From Pseudomonadota bacterium (GTDB lineage Bacteria; Pseudomonadota; Gammaproteobacteria; Burkholderiales; Sulfuriferulaceae), in assembly GCA_021790625.1 (NCBI GenBank), contig JAJYGL010000219.1, forward strand, positions 1 through 33,296: DNA of 33,296 nt, given 5' to 3'. A program made the position numbers and the translations under genes. The notes under the pieces are model-generated. The model was given only the letters and a program-made list of their open reading frames with translations, made no database searches and had not been told where the DNA came from. This document shows, in pieces, positions 1-7,214 of the stretch. Each line of letters starts with the position of its first letter. Within the stretch, counting starts at the first letter, position 1.

Positions 1-1
1 A

Positions 2-109
2 TTGTCTATCTCATGGCCTGAGGTGCACGATCGGTTTGAACGAGTTCTACAGACGCTCGTCGAAAGGGAATCCAACCATGGAGAAATTAAGTTGGCAATG
101 GGTAGCTGA
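2..109 (+). CDS. Possible C-terminal end of a glycosyltransferase (partial)
   Basis: An open frame enters from the left edge and runs 35 codons to a TGA at 107-109. It encodes a charged, helical-looking tail with an S-W-P-x-V motif followed by H-D-R-F-E-R-V. The C-terminal helix of many GT4-type glycosyltransferases ends with a similar S-W-x-x-V segment; that resemblance is an inference from a very short stretch. It would overlap the following PAP2 gene start by 32 bases, as in a tightly packed operon. It could instead be a chance open frame. Confidence 0.35.
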   Translation: MSISWPEVHDRFERVLQTLVERESNHGEIKLAMGS

Positions 110-635
110 ACACGAAGCGGGAGTGACACGTCGATTGAATCGCGCGGGCAGGTTTCCTGTTTTGTTGTATTTGTTTCGTTACATTAGCCGCTTGGGTAAT
201 GGGATCTTCTGGTATGTATTAATGATGGTCATGCTTGCTGTTCAGGGCAAAAGTGCGTGGCCGATTGTCTTGCAAATGATTTTTGCTGGTTTGTCTGGTA
301 CCGCTATTTATGCCTGGCTCAAGAAAAAAACGATTCGTCCTCGCCCACATTGTCAGTTTGGCAGCATCCATTGTCTGTTGGCCCCGCTTGACCGCTTCAG
401 TTTTCCGTCTGGGCACACCTTGCATGCGACAGCCTTTACTTTGGTCGCCATCGCCTATTACCCGCTGCTTGCCTGGTTGTTGATACCCTTTACCTTGTTG
501 GTCGCCCTCTCACGCATGGTATTGGGACTGCATTATTTAACCGATGTTTTAGCCGGATTTCTTCTTGGCTCGATCGTTGCCGAAGCTTCATTCCTCCTTT
601 TGGACGCTTTATCAAATTACGGATTAATAGGTTAG
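78..635 (+). CDS. PAP2-superfamily membrane phosphatase
   Basis: This 185-residue protein carries the three-part PAP2 phosphatase signature: K-K-T-I-R-P-R-P at residues 83-90, P-S-G-H at 110-113 and S-R-x6-H-x3-D at 145-156 (H152 and D156). Several hydrophobic segments (about 45-57, 63-80, 117-144, 155-175) mark an inner-membrane enzyme. The family removes phosphate from lipid phosphates such as phosphatidic acid or undecaprenyl pyrophosphate; the substrate here is unknown. The ATG at 78 is chosen because AAGGGAA (64-70) sits 7 bases upstream; the frame is open back to a TTG at 36. It converges on gyrB with 49 bases between the two stops. Confidence 0.88.
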   Translation: MEKLSWQWVAEHEAGVTRRLNRAGRFPVLLYLFRYISRLGNGIFWYVLMMVMLAVQGKSAWPIVLQMIFAGLSGTAIYAWLKKKTIRPRPHCQFGSIHCLLAPLDRFSFPSGHTLHATAFTLVAIAYYPLLAWLLIPFTLLVALSRMVLGLHYLTDVLAGFLLGSIVAEASFLLLDALSNYGLIG

Positions 636-641
636 GGAGGG

Positions 642-654
642 CGCTAACGTAGCG
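642..654. other. Short hairpin between convergent genes
   Basis: CGCTA (642-646) and TAGCG (650-654) form a 5-bp stem with a 3-base loop in the 49-base gap between the convergent PAP2 and gyrB stops. There is no T-run on either side, so a role as a terminator is only a guess. Confidence 0.2.
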
Positions 655-684
655 AGTATCCTGTCTTTCGTGGGGATTTACAAA

Positions 685-3081
685 TTAAACATCAAGGTTG
701 TGTACGCCTAATGCGTTGTTTTCGATAAACAACCTTCTTGGTTCAACTTGATCACCCATTAATGTCACAAAAATCTCATCGGCATTGATCGCATCTTCAA
801 TTTTTACTTGCATCAATCGCCTGACTTCTGGATTCATTGTGGTTTCCCATAACTGTTCCGGGTTCATCTCACCCAACCCTTTGTACCGTTGTAAATTAAT
901 GTTTTGTTTGACCTGTTCTAGCGTCCATTCCAGTGCTTGCCAAAACTTGGGGAAAAAGACCGTCTTGTCACCATAAAACGCATTCATCCCCCGATGATTG
1001 ATTGGTTGCAATAATTTTGCGGTATTCAATATTTGTGTAAATTCCGAACTGTTCAAGAACTCCTGGGTAAGTCGTGTTTCTCGATAATTGCCATGTAATT
1101 GGCGTTGAATCACAATAGCCGATTCTTTATCGTCATTTTCAGCTTCATAATGAAACAGGATTGTTTCCAATTTCATTTTTTCGGTTAATTCAGCCAACAA
1201 TTGGCTTGCTTGCTCTTCTGTTTGCATTACGGGATGATTGATTTCCAGCAAAGCATACAACACCCCTTTATCTAACATTCGACTTTGTCGTTGAATAATG
1301 GACTCGGTCAAAAACCAGGATTCGGCCAACTGTTTTAATGTGTTACCTGTGATTTCTGTCGGATTTTCCCCGAGCAATTGCAAACGTGATTGTTCTACGG
1401 CTTTGTTCAACAACCAGTTTTTTAACTCATGTTCATCTTTCAGGTATTGTTCATTTTTACCAAATTTTATTTTATATAATGGTGGTTGCGCAATATAGAT
1501 GTGTCCTCGCTCAACCAGTTCTGGCATCTGACGATAAAAAAACGTCAATAACAATGTACGAATATGCGAGCCATCCACATCAGCATCAGTCATGATGATA
1601 ATGCGGTGATAGCGTAATTTATCAGCATTATATTCATCTCGGCCAATGCCTGTTCCTAACGCCGTAATTAACGTGACTATTTCCTGACTGGAAATCAGCT
1701 TATCAAAGCGTGCTCGTTCAACATTCAGAATCTTGCCTTTTAATGGTAAAATTGCTTGATATTTACGGTCTCGACCTTGTTTGGCGGAACCACCAGCTGA
1801 ATCTCCTTCCACTAGATAAATTTCACAACGGGCAGGATCTTTTTCCTGACAGTCCGCCAGTTTTCCTGGTAAGCCCATGCTGTCCAAAACCCCTTTGCGA
1901 CGAGTCAATTCTCTGGCTTTTCTTGCGGCGTCCCGCGCCCGGGCTGCATCGATAATTTTGTTAACGATAATCTTTGCATCAAGTGGTTTTTCCAACAAAA
2001 ATTCTTGTAATTTTTGTCCGACAACTTCGGATACGATTGGCTGCACTTCGGAAGAAACGAGCTTGTCTTTTGTTTGCGATGAAAACTTTGGTTCGGGCAC
2101 CTTGACGGACAATACGCAGGTTAAGCCTTCTCGCATATCATCGCCTGTGGTATCCACTTTGGCTTTTTTTGCCAATTCATTTTGCTCGATATATTGATTG
2201 ATGGTTCTGGTCATCGCGGTACGTAAACCGGTTAAATGACTTCCTCCATCCCGTTGTGGTATGTTATTGGTAAAGCATTGAACAGATTCCGTATAAGAAT
2301 CATTCCACTGCATGGCAACATCAATATAAATCCCATCTTTTTCGCCACTGGCACAAAAAATATTTGGATGCAATACCGTTTTACTACGATTCATATATTG
2401 AACGAATCCAGCAATACCGCCGGATAATGCGAAGTTTTCATGTCGTCCATCACGTAAGTCTTGTAAATCAATATGAACGCCATTATTCAAAAAAGATAAT
2501 TCTCGAATACGTTTTGCTAAAATATCATAGTGGTATTCAATAAGACCAAACGTTTCCTTGGCTGCCATAAAATGAACTTCTGTTCCATGCTTATCTGATT
2601 TTTCCCCTCTTTTTAATGGTGCAACGGTTTCACCACGACGAAACTCCATTTCGTGTACATACCCATTGCGCCAAATACGTAATTTAAGCCAGTCGGATAA
2701 GGCATTAACAACAGAAACGCCTACACCATGCAATCCGCCCGAAATTTTGTAAGAGTTTTGATCAAATTTTCCACCAGCATGTAATTCGGTCATTACTATT
2801 TCGGCTGCCGAACGTTTTTCTTCGTCATCTTGTTTGATATCAACAGGAATTCCTCGTCCGTTATCGATAACGGAAATAGATTCGTCAGTATGAATAACGA
2901 CACGTATTGTGTCACAATAGCCGGCTAATGCTTCATCAATTGCATTATCAAGTACTTCAAAAATCATGTGATGTAGGCCTGATCCGTCAGATGTATCACC
3001 AATATACATGCCAGGTCTTTTTCTTACGGCATCCAATCCTTTTAGTACACGAATACTGTCAGAGTTATATTCTTTATTCAT
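685..3081 (-). CDS. gyrB: DNA gyrase subunit B
   Basis: GyrB is the ATPase subunit of DNA gyrase, which introduces negative supercoils as an A2B2 complex with GyrA. The 798-residue protein shows the GHKL ATPase site (D-N-A-I-D-E at 45-50, D-N-G-R-G-I-P near 73-79, G-L-H-G-V-G at 116-121). It also has the TOPRIM motif E-G-D-S-A-G-G at 425-431, the metal-binding D-A-D-V-D at 499-503 and the C-terminal Q-R-Y-K-G-L-G-E-M-N-P motif. The length matches the long proteobacterial form with the C-terminal insert. It follows dnaN by 91 bases in the same direction, with no recF between them. A parS-like palindrome lies 14 bases before its ATG. Only a weak GAGAA-type ribosome site is visible. Confidence 0.98.
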   Translation of the reverse strand: MNKEYNSDSIRVLKGLDAVRKRPGMYIGDTSDGSGLHHMIFEVLDNAIDEALAGYCDTIRVVIHTDESISVIDNGRGIPVDIKQDDEEKRSAAEIVMTELHAGGKFDQNSYKISGGLHGVGVSVVNALSDWLKLRIWRNGYVHEMEFRRGETVAPLKRGEKSDKHGTEVHFMAAKETFGLIEYHYDILAKRIRELSFLNNGVHIDLQDLRDGRHENFALSGGIAGFVQYMNRSKTVLHPNIFCASGEKDGIYIDVAMQWNDSYTESVQCFTNNIPQRDGGSHLTGLRTAMTRTINQYIEQNELAKKAKVDTTGDDMREGLTCVLSVKVPEPKFSSQTKDKLVSSEVQPIVSEVVGQKLQEFLLEKPLDAKIIVNKIIDAARARDAARKARELTRRKGVLDSMGLPGKLADCQEKDPARCEIYLVEGDSAGGSAKQGRDRKYQAILPLKGKILNVERARFDKLISSQEIVTLITALGTGIGRDEYNADKLRYHRIIIMTDADVDGSHIRTLLLTFFYRQMPELVERGHIYIAQPPLYKIKFGKNEQYLKDEHELKNWLLNKAVEQSRLQLLGENPTEITGNTLKQLAESWFLTESIIQRQSRMLDKGVLYALLEINHPVMQTEEQASQLLAELTEKMKLETILFHYEAENDDKESAIVIQRQLHGNYRETRLTQEFLNSSEFTQILNTAKLLQPINHRGMNAFYGDKTVFFPKFWQALEWTLEQVKQNINLQRYKGLGEMNPEQLWETTMNPEVRRLMQVKIEDAINADEIFVTLMGDQVEPRRLFIENNALGVHNLDV

Positions 3082-3095
3082 AAAGTTCTCAATAA

Positions 3096-3111
3096 TGTTT
3101 CACGTGAAACC
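3096..3111. promoter_or_regulatory. parS: parS-like ParB-binding site in the gyrB leader
   Basis: The 16-mer TGTTTCACGTGAAACC matches the widely conserved chromosomal parS consensus (TGTTTCACGTGAAACA) at 15 of 16 positions and contains the full inner palindrome GTTTCACGTGAAAC. It lies about 1.3 kb from the proposed oriC, in the same window as parA and parB. It also sits in the gyrB leader, just upstream of the start codon. Confidence 0.85.
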
Positions 3112-3172
3112 AGGCGTATTGCATTGCTTCATGTGTGGTTAACGGCTTTTTTGCTAGAAATAAACCAACAAA

Positions 3173-4285
3173 TCATATTCTCATCGACATAACGACATAT
3201 TTAAAATCATCTCGTTCGGGTAAGGTAATCAACATACTGCTATTTGCGTCATTAAAATGGCAAAGGACATGATTCGTATCAATAGCTGATAAAAACTCTA
3301 GTAAATACGTTACATTAAAGCCGATATCAAGAGGAATACCTTGATATTGAACGGATAATAATTCCTGTGCTTCTTCTTGTTCGTTGTTATTGCTGATAAT
3401 TTTTAATTCGTTTTGCGAAAGTATAAAACGTATTCCACGAAATTTTTCGGTCGATAAAATCGCAACCCGCTGTAAAGATTGTAAAAACTCAAGCCGTTCA
3501 ACTTGCATGACGTTGGTATGGTTTTTGGGAATAACTTTATTGTAATCCGGGAACTTTCCATCGATCAATTTTGAAATAATTTGTATGTCATTCAATTCAA
3601 AACAGATTTGTTTTGAATAAATGGCAATATCTACGAATTGTTCGTTTTCGTCTTTCAATAATTTAAATAATTCCAGAATGGTTTTTCGGGGAACAATCCA
3701 TTCTCCTGGAACCGGGTTTTCTAGTTCAGGTAAATTTGCCCAACTTAATCGATGTCCGTCTGTTGCAACCAATTCAATTTGATTTGAAAGGACATTAAAT
3801 AACATTCCATTCAAGTAATAACGGAAATCCTGTTGTGCCATAGCAAATTGAACTTTGGCAATATGTTGTTTTAATATTTTTTGTTCAATTCGAATATGAT
3901 TGGCTTGTTCGACAGGAAGAATAACCAAGGGATAATCATTCGCTGGAAGGGTTTGTAAATGAAATCGACTTTTTTTGGTGCGAATCAATAATTGATGATC
4001 CAGGTTTTCCAAGAAGATTGTTTCGGTTTCGGGCAACACTCGAAAAATATCAACAAGTTTTTTAGCCGAGACTGTTAAGGCGAAATCAATCGCTTGAAAT
4101 GATTTGTCCAGACAGGATGCTGTTATCTGGATATCTTGATCCATACTGGTAACAGAAAGATTTGAGTTTTTATATTCAATTAAAATATTGGCAAGAATAG
4201 GTTGGTTGGCGCGTTTTTCAACAATATTGGCAACTGTTTGAAGAAGGGGCAAAAAAACCTGTCGTTTAATTTCCAATAATAACAT
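3173..4285 (-). CDS. dnaN: DNA polymerase III beta sliding clamp
   Basis: The beta clamp forms a ring-shaped dimer around DNA and tethers DNA polymerase III and other clamp-binding proteins. The 370-residue length fits the family (366 in E. coli). The frame has the three-domain clamp pattern, with the conserved A-T-D-G-H-R-L in the middle domain and a C-terminal end Y-V-V-M-S-M-R-I, close to the usual Y-V-V-M-P-M-R-L that lines the partner-binding cleft. It lies between dnaA and gyrB, 267 bases after dnaA. The gene is strikingly AT-rich: the row 3241-3300 has 19 G/C in 60. The protein is correspondingly rich in Ile, Asn and Lys. Confidence 0.97.
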   Translation of the reverse strand: MLLLEIKRQVFLPLLQTVANIVEKRANQPILANILIEYKNSNLSVTSMDQDIQITASCLDKSFQAIDFALTVSAKKLVDIFRVLPETETIFLENLDHQLLIRTKKSRFHLQTLPANDYPLVILPVEQANHIRIEQKILKQHIAKVQFAMAQQDFRYYLNGMLFNVLSNQIELVATDGHRLSWANLPELENPVPGEWIVPRKTILELFKLLKDENEQFVDIAIYSKQICFELNDIQIISKLIDGKFPDYNKVIPKNHTNVMQVERLEFLQSLQRVAILSTEKFRGIRFILSQNELKIISNNNEQEEAQELLSVQYQGIPLDIGFNVTYLLEFLSAIDTNHVLCHFNDANSSMLITLPERDDFKYVVMSMRI

Positions 4286-4410
4286 TTTAATATAAACCTA
4301 ATAATTAGAGTCAGTACAGTTCTGTGGGAAACAGTAATTTGTTGCTATTTGTCATATGCTTGGCTTTTAGGCAACGTTGTGTAAACAGTTTGTTTGACAT
4401 GTGTTCTCTT

Positions 4411-4419
4411 TGTGGATAA
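4411..4419 (-). other. DnaA box
   Basis: On the minus strand this reads TTATCCACA, an exact match to the strongest DnaA box consensus. Confidence 0.8.
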
Positions 4420-4429
4420 AAATTACTGT

Positions 4430-4438
4430 TGTGGGTAA
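4430..4438 (-). other. Degenerate DnaA box
   Basis: On the minus strand this reads TTACCCACA, one mismatch from TTATCCACA, 10 bases from the perfect minus-strand box. Confidence 0.5.
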
Positions 4439-4446
4439 TCGAATAT

Positions 4447-4455
4447 TTATACACA
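4447..4455 (+). other. DnaA box
   Basis: TTATACACA fits TTATNCACA exactly and lies 2 bases from the next plus-strand box in the same orientation. Confidence 0.75.
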
Positions 4456-4457
4456 TA

Positions 4458-4466
4458 TTATCCACA
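4458..4466 (+). other. DnaA box
   Basis: TTATCCACA is an exact consensus box. With the box at 4447 it forms a tandem pair with an 11-base period, about one helical turn. Confidence 0.8.
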
Positions 4467-4505
4467 TTATTCGCACAGCTTTGTTTGTTAAATGCAGTAG
4501 CAGGG

Positions 4506-4514
4506 TTTTGCACA
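4506..4514 (+). other. Degenerate DnaA box
   Basis: TTTTGCACA differs from TTATNCACA at one position. It lies 38 bases before the dnaA 3' end. Confidence 0.4.
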
Positions 4515-4552
4515 ACATCTGTATTTATCTTGTCATGATGAACGGTAAGATT

Positions 4553-5884
4553 TTAACTGCTTAAAACCTGTAATAATACATTGTATTCACGATGAAACGT
4601 ACTATCTTCAATTTTTAAATCATTAACCTTATGGCAAGCATGAATAACGGTGGTATGGTCTCGGCCACCAAAAGACGCACCTATTTCTGGCAGACTCATA
4701 TTGGTTAATTCTTTTGCCAGGGCCATGGCCATTTGGCGTGGCCGAACAAAAACACGGGTACGTTTTTTAGAGTGTAAATCAATCAGTTTTATTTTATAAA
4801 AATCACAAACGGTTTTTTGTATGTTCTCGATGGAAATTTGGCGATTTTGAACGGCAAGTAAATCTTTTAATGCCTCTTTAGTTGATTCCAGGGATATTGG
4901 TTTGCCAGAAAAGCGTGAAAAGGCCAAAACCCTTTTTAATGCGCCTTCCAGTTCTCTGACGTTGGAACGAATTTGTTTGGCAATAAAAAATGCCACCGTT
5001 TCGTCCAATTCAATATTTTCCATTAATGCTTTTTTTAACAGGATAGCTACACGCATTTCCAGTTCCGGTGGATCGATGGAAACGGTTAAACCCCAACTAA
5101 ATCTGGATTTTAATCGTTCTTCCATGTCCGTAATTTCTTTTGGATAGGTATCACAGGTAATGATAACTTGTTTCTGATTTTCAATGAGCGTGTTAAAGGC
5201 ATAAAAAAACTCTTCTTGCGTACGGTTTTTCCCACTAAAAAATTGAATATCATCAATCAACAAAATATCCAGTGAATGATAATGGCGTTTAAATTCATCA
5301 AACATTTTATGTTGGTACGCCTTGACGACATCAGAAACATAATGTTCGGCATGAATATAATTTACTTTTGCTTCTGGTTGATGTAACTGAACATGATTAC
5401 CAATTGCTTGAATTAAATGTGTTTTACCTAAACCAACTCCACCATAAACAAATAACGGGTTATAAGCTTTTCCTGGGTTATCTGCAACAGCAATAGCTGC
5501 TGCACGAGCAAGTTGATTGGCTTTACCGATCACGAGAGTTTCAAAAGTACACAAAGCATTTAAGCGATTAATTGGTTTTGTCTTGGTTTTTTTAGACTGC
5601 GGCGGAACGACAGGAGAAATTGGTGGCGCGTCAATTGTTTTATTTGATACACCAACTTGCAATAAAATAGTAACAGGTTGGCCAAAATATTGTTCAGCAA
5701 GGGTTTCAATTCGAGATAAAAACTTGTCCCGTACCCAATCTTGAATGAACCGATTGCCTGTCAGTAAAACGAATTCGTCTTTTGATTCACCAGGCTTTAA
5801 GGGCTTAATCCAGGTATTGAACTGTTGTGGAGACAACTCCTGTTCCAGTTTAGGCAGTATTGTTTGCCAAAATTGAGTCATCAT
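4553..5884 (-). CDS. dnaA: Chromosomal replication initiator DnaA
   Basis: DnaA is the AAA+ initiator that binds DnaA boxes and unwinds oriC. The 443-residue protein has domain I (about 1-75), a short Pro/Lys-rich linker (about 85-105), an AAA+ core with Walker A G-G-V-G-L-G-K-T at 148-155 and Walker B L-L-I-D-D at 208-212, and a C-terminal helix-turn-helix with the G-G-R-D-H-T-T box-binding signature. The linker is short for proteobacteria, which explains the modest length (467 in E. coli). Two consecutive ATGs (5884 and 5881) are possible starts, and no clear Shine-Dalgarno precedes them. It heads the leftward dnaA-dnaN-gyrB cluster. Confidence 0.98.
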   Translation of the reverse strand: MMTQFWQTILPKLEQELSPQQFNTWIKPLKPGESKDEFVLLTGNRFIQDWVRDKFLSRIETLAEQYFGQPVTILLQVGVSNKTIDAPPISPVVPPQSKKTKTKPINRLNALCTFETLVIGKANQLARAAAIAVADNPGKAYNPLFVYGGVGLGKTHLIQAIGNHVQLHQPEAKVNYIHAEHYVSDVVKAYQHKMFDEFKRHYHSLDILLIDDIQFFSGKNRTQEEFFYAFNTLIENQKQVIITCDTYPKEITDMEERLKSRFSWGLTVSIDPPELEMRVAILLKKALMENIELDETVAFFIAKQIRSNVRELEGALKRVLAFSRFSGKPISLESTKEALKDLLAVQNRQISIENIQKTVCDFYKIKLIDLHSKKRTRVFVRPRQMAMALAKELTNMSLPEIGASFGGRDHTTVIHACHKVNDLKIEDSTFHREYNVLLQVLSS

Positions 5885-5961
5885 AATATAAATATTTTAT
5901 TAAAAACAAAGAAATAAAAGTGAATTAAACCGCATAACAAAATTATCGGTTCTTAATCTGA

Positions 5962-5973
5962 AGGTTTAAACCT
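5962..5973. promoter_or_regulatory. Perfect palindrome upstream of dnaA
   Basis: AGGTTTAAACCT is a perfect 12-bp palindrome about 80 bases upstream of the dnaA start, where an operator could sit. No regulator can be assigned. Confidence 0.35.
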
Positions 5974-6079
5974 GATAGATTCATTTAAAGGTAACAAGAT
6001 TTGCTTTCTTGGTCGTGATAGCATCAATCTTTTGTAACAAGGATTTTAATCCGGGTTAGGTAGATAGTGAATTTATGAA

Positions 6080-6110
6080 ATGTTTCGCGTGAATATCACG
6101 CAAGAAACAT
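6080..6110. repeat. Two-part inverted repeat resembling a split parS
   Basis: ATGTTTC (6080-6086) pairs with GAAACAT (6104-6110), and inside them GCGTGA (6087-6092) pairs with TCACGC (6096-6101). The centre is ATA, and AA is inserted on the right side. The outer arms equal the ends of parS, but the central CACGTG is missing. Confidence 0.6.
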
Positions 6111-6289
6111 ATAGGACGATCATAGACACTAACTCGGTTTGTTATTCAACAAAATATTATGCGATTAACCGTGCGTTCAGCCTGAATAATCAATACATGA
6201 CGATCCGTTTGCAAATCAATTAAAACGCACCATTTAGGAATTGTACGGAAAATTTGAAACCTTGCCATGAAATTATTTTATTAAATTTT

Positions 6290-6319
6290 TTGAATTATTT
6301 GTTTTTTTTGAGCTATAAT
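6290..6319 (+). promoter_or_regulatory. rpmH promoter
   Basis: TTGAAT (6290-6295) and a perfect TATAAT (6314-6319) are separated by 18 bases. Transcription would start near 6326, about 23 bases before the rpmH ATG. This is the best sigma-70 promoter on this side of the origin. Confidence 0.75.
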
Positions 6320-6348
6320 TCAAAACTTTATATTAAACAGGTGTTAAC

Positions 6349-6495
6349 ATGAAACGTACATATCAACCTTCAGTTGTTCGTCGGAAAAGAACACATGGAT
6401 TTTTAGTGCGCATGCGTACTAAAGGAGGCCGAGCGGTTATTAATGCACGTCGGGCTAAGGGCAGACATCGGCTTTCAGTTGGAACTTCGCGATAA
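6349..6495 (+). CDS. rpmH: 50S ribosomal protein L34
   Basis: The 48-residue, strongly basic protein begins M-K-R-T-Y-Q-P-S and contains the L34 signature R-K-R-T-H-G-F-x-x-R-M and A-R-R-A-K-G-R near the C-terminus. L34 binds 23S rRNA in the large subunit. The ATG follows AACAGGTG at a usable distance. The adjacent rnpA (139-base gap) is the normal partner, and a promoter lies just upstream. The frame is too short for many gene callers. Confidence 0.97.
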   Translation: MKRTYQPSVVRRKRTHGFLVRMRTKGGRAVINARRAKGRHRLSVGTSR

Positions 6496-6612
6496 TCATA
6501 AATATCGTTTGATGGTATAGTGAAATATGTGGTTAGGTAGGCCCTAAGCGTGCTAAAAACAGGTAACATGTATTATCTTGAATTAAGCACCACCAAGATA
6601 GCGTTTTGTCCG

Positions 6613-6643
6613 CTCACACGTAAAAATACCGCTTATGTGTGAG
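6613..6643 (+). promoter_or_regulatory. Hairpin enclosing the rnpA start codon
   Basis: CTCACAC (6613-6619) can pair with GTGTGAG (6637-6643), leaving a 17-base loop that ends inside the rnpA start codon. No Shine-Dalgarno sequence is visible before this ATG. The structure could limit rnpA translation relative to rpmH, but this is inference from sequence only. Confidence 0.35.
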
Positions 6644-6997
6644 TTACGTTATACATTTGTACGCGCACAACGACTTTTGGTTACACAACAATTTCAGGCG
6701 GTATTGAAGTCAGCACGACGATTCAAGGGCAGGTTGTTGCAATTACAGGCACTAAATGTCAATATGCCGCACGCGCGTTTGGGTATTGTAATCGGCAAAA
6801 AACAACTGTCCAGAGCCAATCGTAGAAACACGACAAAGCGACATATTCGTGAATATTTTCGTTTGCATCAGCATGACTTTTTACCATTGGATTATGTGGT
6901 AAGGGTGAATCAACGGTTTTTACCGGAAGAACTTGCAGATGTCGTGAGGGAATTGGAGCGTTTGTTTCAACAGGTAAAACGATGCAACAAATCTTGA
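6635..6997 (+). CDS. rnpA: Ribonuclease P protein component
   Basis: RnpA is the basic protein cofactor of RNase P, which trims the 5' leader of pre-tRNAs with the catalytic RNA. The 120-residue frame has the expected P-x-x-R-L-G-I-V-I-G-K-K segment and the central helix A-N-R-R-N-T-T-K-R-H-I-R-E-Y-F-R. In E. coli this helix reads R-N-R-I-K-R; here the second Arg of the RNR signature is Thr, a type of substitution also found in other betaproteobacteria. The last 16 bases overlap yidD. The ATG at 6635 gives the usual length. Confidence 0.95.
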   Translation: MCELRYTFVRAQRLLVTQQFQAVLKSARRFKGRLLQLQALNVNMPHARLGIVIGKKQLSRANRRNTTKRHIREYFRLHQHDFLPLDYVVRVNQRFLPEELADVVRELERLFQQVKRCNKS

Positions 6998-7191
6998 TTG
7001 TTTTAATCAGGGCGTATCAATATGTGATTAGTCCATGGCTTGGACCTCGTTGCCGTTTTACGCCAACGTGTTCCAGTTATGCCATGGAAGCCATTTCACG
7101 ACATGGTGCTATGCGTGGTTTGATTATGGCATTGCGACGAATTTCGCGTTGTCATCCACATCATCCGGGTGGTTATGATCCGGTTCCATAA
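6982..7191 (+). CDS. yidD: Membrane protein insertion efficiency factor YidD
   Basis: This 69-residue protein has the family's Cys-rich core C-R-F-T-P-T-C-S-x-Y-A and the ending H-P-G-G-Y-D-P-V-P, with an N-terminal amphipathic or hydrophobic helix. YidD is a small inner-membrane-associated protein that aids membrane insertion near YidC. Its ATG lies inside the rnpA 3' end with AGG about 7 bases upstream, so it is probably translationally coupled. yidC starts 23 bases downstream. The position between rnpA and yidC is the classic one. Confidence 0.95.
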   Translation: MQQILIVLIRAYQYVISPWLGPRCRFTPTCSSYAMEAISRHGAMRGLIMALRRISRCHPHHPGGYDPVP

Positions 7192-7214
7192 ATAAACAGA
7201 GCAATGGATTTTGT

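Larger units (their letters stand above)
4286..4552. other. oriC: Candidate oriC in the dnaN-dnaA spacer
   Basis: This 267-base AT-rich spacer holds three full matches to the DnaA box TTATNCACA: 4411-4419 (minus), 4447-4455 (plus) and 4458-4466 (plus). Two one-mismatch boxes lie at 4430-4438 (minus, TTACCCACA) and 4506-4514 (plus, TTTTGCACA). An AT-rich stretch next to the dnaN start (4286-4308) could serve as the unwinding element. Genes run leftward on its left and, from rpmH, rightward on its right, as expected around a bidirectional origin. dnaA itself still lies to the right and reads toward it. The spacer must also hold the dnaN promoter, which I could not place. Confidence 0.75.
5885..6348. 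other. Gene-free dnaA-rpmH spacer with several dyads
   Basis: This 464-base AT-rich spacer separates the divergent dnaA and rpmH genes. I found no DnaA box matching TTATNCACA. It does contain a perfect 12-bp palindrome (5962-5973), a small dyad GGATT-TT-AATCC (6041-6052), a larger parS-like dyad (6080-6110) and the rpmH promoter (6290-6319). It should also hold the dnaA promoter, for which no convincing -35/-10 pair was seen. In many bacteria this interval is part of the origin, so an accessory origin role is possible. Confidence 0.6.

Noticed and set aside
4378..4386. Further DnaA box (TGTGTAAAC)
   Set aside because: Two mismatches from the minus-strand consensus TGTGNATAA, too weak in an AT-rich spacer.
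6081..6096. Calling the left half of the 6080-6110 dyad a true parS
   Set aside because: It matches only 12 of 16 consensus positions and lacks CACGTG; it is reported as a dyad only.
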